DNA from: Alphaproteobacteria bacterium
Lineage (GTDB): Bacteria > Pseudomonadota > Alphaproteobacteria > Reyranellales > Reyranellaceae
DNA: 64,000 nucleotides
Assembly (NCBI GenBank): GCA_017308235.1
Contig: JAFKFL010000014.1
Span: 124,001-188,000, forward strand
Direction: 5' to 3'
The position numbers were made by a program, and so were the translations under genes. Of the stretch, positions 61,453 to 64,000 are shown piece by piece. Position 1 is the stretch's first letter. The number at the start of each line of letters is the position of its first letter. The notes beneath the pieces are model-generated. The model saw only the letters and a list, made by a program, of their open reading frames with translations. It had not been told where the DNA came from and ran no database searches.

Positions 61453-62165
61453 CCCTTCGGCTTCGCTCCGGGCAGGTCCGTCGCGCCGTCCTCTCGCTCC
61501 TTGTGCTGCTGTGTGGCCTCTCGCTCGCGTGGGGCCAGGTCGCGACGCCGCGCGTCGTGGCGCCGAAGTTCGTCGGTGGTGGTGGAGGCTCGACCGCGAC
61601 CTGGTCGCTGACGAACAAGAACAGCGATTTCGTCATCTCGAATGGCGGCCTGACCGCCACGACGACGGTCCTCACCGGTGCCACGAGCATTGGCCTCGGC
61701 ACCACAGCCGTCATGACAGGCCAGAAGCGATATTACGAGGAGACCGTCAACACGGTGTCGTCGCAAGCCTCGGCCGGCCTGGCTAACAATACGGTGTCGT
61801 TCTCCGGTGGCCGGTGGCTTGGCGAAGGCACCAATAGCGTTGGCTATGAGAACAACGGCAACGTCTACGCTGGTGGCAGCCAGATCGGCACCGTCGGGAC
61901 CTTCGGAAATGGCGCCGTCATCTCCGTTGCCGTCGATTTCGCGGCCGGCAAGGTGTGGTTCCGGCTGAATGGCGGCAATTGGAACGGCAGCCCGACCGCC
62001 GATCCGGCCACGAACACCGGCGGCCTCACGCACGGCGTTACCGGCGATCTCTATCCCGGCTACATGCTGCAGTACGACGGGACGACGGCGAGCCAGGTCA
62101 CGGCCAATTTCGGCACCGCAGCCTTCATCTATGCCGTGCCCAGCGGCTTCTCGACGCTGCCATGA
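61449..62165 (+). CDS. SPRY-domain phage protein
   Basis: 238 residues. The first 35 residues are basic then hydrophobic ('LSLLVLLCGLSLAWGQ'), partly encoded by a short repeat (61452-61475). The rest resembles a SPRY fold: 'GQKRYYEETVNTVSSQASAG', 'VAVDFAAGKVWFRLNGGNW', 'GDLYPGYMLQYDG'. SPRY domains bind proteins or sugars and occur as phage fibre tips. The start overlaps the previous stop by 4 bp. Confidence 0.65.
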   Translation: MTLRLRSGQVRRAVLSLLVLLCGLSLAWGQVATPRVVAPKFVGGGGGSTATWSLTNKNSDFVISNGGLTATTTVLTGATSIGLGTTAVMTGQKRYYEETVNTVSSQASAGLANNTVSFSGGRWLGEGTNSVGYENNGNVYAGGSQIGTVGTFGNGAVISVAVDFAAGKVWFRLNGGNWNGSPTADPATNTGGLTHGVTGDLYPGYMLQYDGTTASQVTANFGTAAFIYAVPSGFSTLP

Positions 62166-62602
62166 AGATGTCCTCGCAGGGCCTCGCCATGCTGCAGATC
62201 TTCGAGGGCTGCAAGCTCTTGGCCTATCGCGATGGCGGCGGCGTGTGGACGATCGGCTTCGGGCATACGCGTGGTGTTGCCGATGGGCTCACCTGCCTGC
62301 AGGCGCAAGCGGATGCATGGCTTGTCGAGGACCTGGCGCCGGCCGAACAGGGCGTGGCGCGGCTGGTTCAGGTGCCACTCGTCCAAGGCCAGTTCGATGC
62401 GCTGGCGTCCTTCGCCTTCAATTGCGGTGTGGCGGCATTGGCGGCATCGACGCTGCTCCGCAAGCTCAATTGTAGCGACCTTTCGGGTGCGGCGGACGAG
62501 TTCCCGCGCTGGGTGCGTGACGCCCAAGGCAACGTCGAGCCCGGCCTCGTTGCCCGCCGTGCGCAGGAGCGCGCGCTTTTCCTCCAAGGAGTCACCGCAT
62601 GA
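62162..62602 (+). CDS. Phage lysozyme (GH24 endolysin)
   Basis: 146 residues, no signal peptide. Catalytic Glu in 'LQIFEGCKLLAYRDGGGVW' followed by 'TIGFGHT' gives the T4-lysozyme E...D/T pattern; 'QFDALASFAFNCG' is the usual second signature. It hydrolyses peptidoglycan at lysis. The ATG at 62162 overlaps the previous stop. Holin-like gene follows directly. Confidence 0.9.
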   Translation: MKMSSQGLAMLQIFEGCKLLAYRDGGGVWTIGFGHTRGVADGLTCLQAQADAWLVEDLAPAEQGVARLVQVPLVQGQFDALASFAFNCGVAALAASTLLRKLNCSDLSGAADEFPRWVRDAQGNVEPGLVARRAQERALFLQGVTA

Positions 62603-62907
62603 ACTGGGATCAGATCAAGCAGCCGCTCACCACGGCGCTCGGCATGCTGGGCGGCTACGTGGTCGGCAAGGGCTGGATCACGCTCGAGCAGTGGAACTCG
62701 CTCCAGGAGGTGATCCTCACCGTCGGTGCCGGCGTCGCGATCGCGATCCCGATCATCCGTGACCTCATCAAGGCGACCAACAAGGCCAAGATCACCGCTG
62801 CGGCACAGGTGCCCGGCGTCACCAGGATCACGGTGGCGCCGGATGCGACCAACGGATTGGCCAAAGCCGCGGCCGATCCCGCGCTGCCCAACGTCGTCAA
62901 AGGATGA
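62599..62907 (+). CDS. Putative holin
   Basis: 102 residues overlapping the endolysin stop by 4 bp. Two hydrophobic stretches ('ALGMLGGYVVGKGW' and 'VILTVGAGVAIAIPIIRDLI') and a mobile C-terminus. Position and profile fit a holin that opens the inner membrane. Confidence 0.65.
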   Translation: MNWDQIKQPLTTALGMLGGYVVGKGWITLEQWNSLQEVILTVGAGVAIAIPIIRDLIKATNKAKITAAAQVPGVTRITVAPDATNGLAKAAADPALPNVVKG

Positions 62908-62908
62908 C

Positions 62909-63079
62909 GTGTGGCGCTGGCTCGCCCTCGTGCTGCTCTTGCCGGTGGCCGGCTGCGCCGGACCCGAGCCGGCCGGCCATTGCCGCCCGTCGCTCGGCAT
63001 CTATCCCGCCGGCGGCCTGAACGGTCCGCCGGTGTGCGCTGTCGGCCTCAAATGGAAACTCCCCCTCAACCCAAGGTGA
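62909..63079 (+). CDS. Small phage lipoprotein, possible outer spanin
   Basis: 56 residues from a GTG at 62909, two bases after the holin stop. The lipobox is 'LLPVAGCAG' and the mature part is short with Pro/Gly. Size and place in the lysis block resemble Rz1-type spanins. Confidence 0.45.
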   Translation: MWRWLALVLLLPVAGCAGPEPAGHCRPSLGIYPAGGLNGPPVCAVGLKWKLPLNPR

Positions 63080-63083
63080 ACCG

Positions 63084-63449
63084 ATGAAACGACTTGCCGT
63101 CCTTGCCCTGCTTGGGCTGCTCAGCGCCTGCGCATCGGGCGCGACGCCCAGCCAGCAAAACGTGGTGCTGGCCTCCAAGAACACGCTGGTCGCCGCCCAG
63201 ACGCTCGCGATCCAGTACACCAGCTTGCCGCGCTGTGGTGCTCCGACCGCGCCGCCTCTGTGCTCAGATGCTGGCGTCGTCACCAGCATCCGCAAGGCCA
63301 ATGCCGATGCGGTGGTGGCGCTCGACGCCGCCGAAAAGGTGGTGCGCGATCCCGCGGCCACGAACTCGGCCATCAATGAAGCGATCGCCGCCTCGACCAA
63401 TGCGGTGACAGCGCTTCAGACCATCGTCGCCAACCACAAGGTGAACTGA
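63084..63449 (+). CDS. Phage-region lipoprotein
   Basis: 121 residues. Signal with lipobox 'GLLSACAS'; the mature part is a helix with 'KANADAVVALDAAEKVV' and 'INEAIAASTNAVTALQTI'. A ribosome site is weak. It may be part of a spanin-like set or an accessory envelope protein. Confidence 0.55.
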   Translation: MKRLAVLALLGLLSACASGATPSQQNVVLASKNTLVAAQTLAIQYTSLPRCGAPTAPPLCSDAGVVTSIRKANADAVVALDAAEKVVRDPAATNSAINEAIAASTNAVTALQTIVANHKVN

Positions 63450-63452
63450 GCC

Positions 63453-63656
63453 ATGGAAGCCATTCTCCCGATCGTCACCCAGGTCCTGAGCCTGATCCCA
63501 GGTCTTGTCGCCGCCGGCGTCGAGATCGTCAGCCTGGTCGAGAGCACCGTGAAGGCCTTGCAGTCGGGCAGCGCAAATCCGACCGATGATGTCTGGCAGG
63601 CGGTCGACGCGCAGATCGCGGCCAACACGGCGAAGCTCAATGCCGACCCGGCATGA
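63453..63656 (+). CDS. Small hydrophobic protein in lysis block
   Basis: 67 residues, one amphipathic/hydrophobic helix 'VLSLIPGLVAAGVEIVSLV', then 'NPTDDVWQAVDAQIAANTA'. Perhaps an accessory lysis protein; not recognised. Stop overlaps next start. Confidence 0.45.
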   Translation: MEAILPIVTQVLSLIPGLVAAGVEIVSLVESTVKALQSGSANPTDDVWQAVDAQIAANTAKLNADPA

Positions 63657-63835
63657 AGTGGGTTGCCGCGATCGTCGGCTGGCTGCTCGAACGGTTCGGC
63701 CGCAAGGCGCAGCAGGCCGACGATCTTCAAGCCGGGCTCGATACGGTGCGCGAGGCCAACGAGGCAGCCAGGCGGGTACGTGAAGACCAGGAGGAGATCG
63801 ACGATGATCCGAACAATCTGGATCGCCCTCGCTAG
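63653..63835 (+). CDS. Small membrane protein, possible inner spanin-like
   Basis: 60 residues. Short N-terminal hydrophobic segment 'WVAAIVGWLLERFG', then a charged helix 'LDTVREANEAARRVREDQEE'. The profile is that of a very short inner-membrane spanin. The next lipoprotein gene starts inside it in another frame, the embedded arrangement known for Rz/Rz1 pairs. Confidence 0.5.
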   Translation: MKWVAAIVGWLLERFGRKAQQADDLQAGLDTVREANEAARRVREDQEEIDDDPNNLDRPR

Positions 63836-64000
63836 CATTGCGCTTGCGGCGTGCGCCGCACGTAGCGTCACTCCTTCAGCCGGCGGTGTCTGTGAGGCCC
63901 TGCGGCCTTCTTTTCCGATCGGCTATCATGGTGGCTATCGCGGCGTTGGCGGCGATACCTCAGACACCATCGCCCGGATCAGAGTCGCCAATGCCCGCTT
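63804..64000 (+). CDS. Embedded lipoprotein, Rz1-like (3' end outside window)
   Basis: Starts at ATG 63804 within the preceding gene. Lipobox 'SIALAACAAR', mature part with 'CEALRPSFPIGYHGG' and 'DTIARIRVANAR' up to the window edge. The overlapping position suggests an outer-membrane spanin partner. Confidence 0.55.
   Translation, partial: MIRTIWIALASIALAACAARSVTPSAGGVCEALRPSFPIGYHGGYRGVGGDTSDTIARIRVANAR

Noticed and set aside
1-64000. tRNA or rRNA genes
   Set aside because: No cloverleaf-like sequence with a T-loop GGTTCGA pattern or rRNA core was noticed on either strand.

Overview
The window is high-GC DNA from a Gram-negative bacterium, most likely an alphaproteobacterium. The signs are two large kinases with HWE/HisKA_2-type modules and small CheY-like partners, TonB-dependent receptors, lipoproteins and a cobalamin riboswitch. 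I cannot fix the genus from sequence alone.

Layout. (1) 1-8.6 kb: a signalling block with a CheR/PAS/HWE kinase cut by the window start, a CheY-like regulator, a receiver fused to a CRP-type transcription factor, a double-kinase hybrid and a second CheY-like regulator. (2) 8.7-15.1 kb: a membrane protein, then a large SIR2-domain antiphage-type gene fused onto a beheaded serine protease gene, a GH25 muramidase lipoprotein and a His/Gly-rich lipoprotein. (3) 15.2-20.7 kb: an MgtC-like protein and an 1129-residue membrane protein. They are flanked by two copies of a structured leader RNA that precedes small related membrane proteins. (4) 20.7-24.15 kb: phage terminase small and large subunits, followed by a lipoprotein and a proline-rich putative effector. 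(5) 24.2-39.6 kb: ordinary chromosomal genes. These are a beta-propeller protein, thioesterase, LysE exporter, MscS channel, a B12-riboswitch operon (methyltransferase, btuB, btuF, btuC, btuD), a second TonB receptor with a divergent nikR and NikR operator, an acyl-CoA dehydrogenase and an HpaH-like hydratase. (6) 39.8-45 kb, minus strand: polymorphic toxin/immunity cassettes (an REase-fold nuclease with an immunity protein, a CdiA-CT-like tRNase with a CdiI-like protein, an orphan immunity-like gene). (7) 45.1-64 kb: the remaining phage late genes. These are portal, scaffold, SU10-type capsid, adaptor, short-tail proteins, ejection-type proteins, fibres, endolysin, holin and small lipoproteins, with another toxin cassette in the middle.

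How it fits together. The phage genes look like a short-tailed (podovirus-like) late region: no tape measure, tail tube or sheath gene is seen. The region is split, because terminase and portal are 22.6 kb apart. The portal gene carries a copy of the terminase promoter, hairpin and first codons.

The most interesting part is a repeated control element of about 150 bp, present six times (four on plus, two on minus). Each copy has a nearly invariant upstream block, a -35/-10 pair always 17 bp apart, and a leader that can fold into two hairpins with compensatory base changes between copies. Three copies lead directly into proline-rich toxins carrying 'TPGF' motifs, one leads into an emptied cassette, and two lead into virion-protein genes. 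One phage virion-region protein also carries the TPGF motif. My working hypothesis is a phage-associated, exchangeable toxin-immunity system whose toxins may be loaded into the particle through the TPGF/proline-rich N-terminus. The cassettes, repeats and deletions are seen directly; particle loading is inference.
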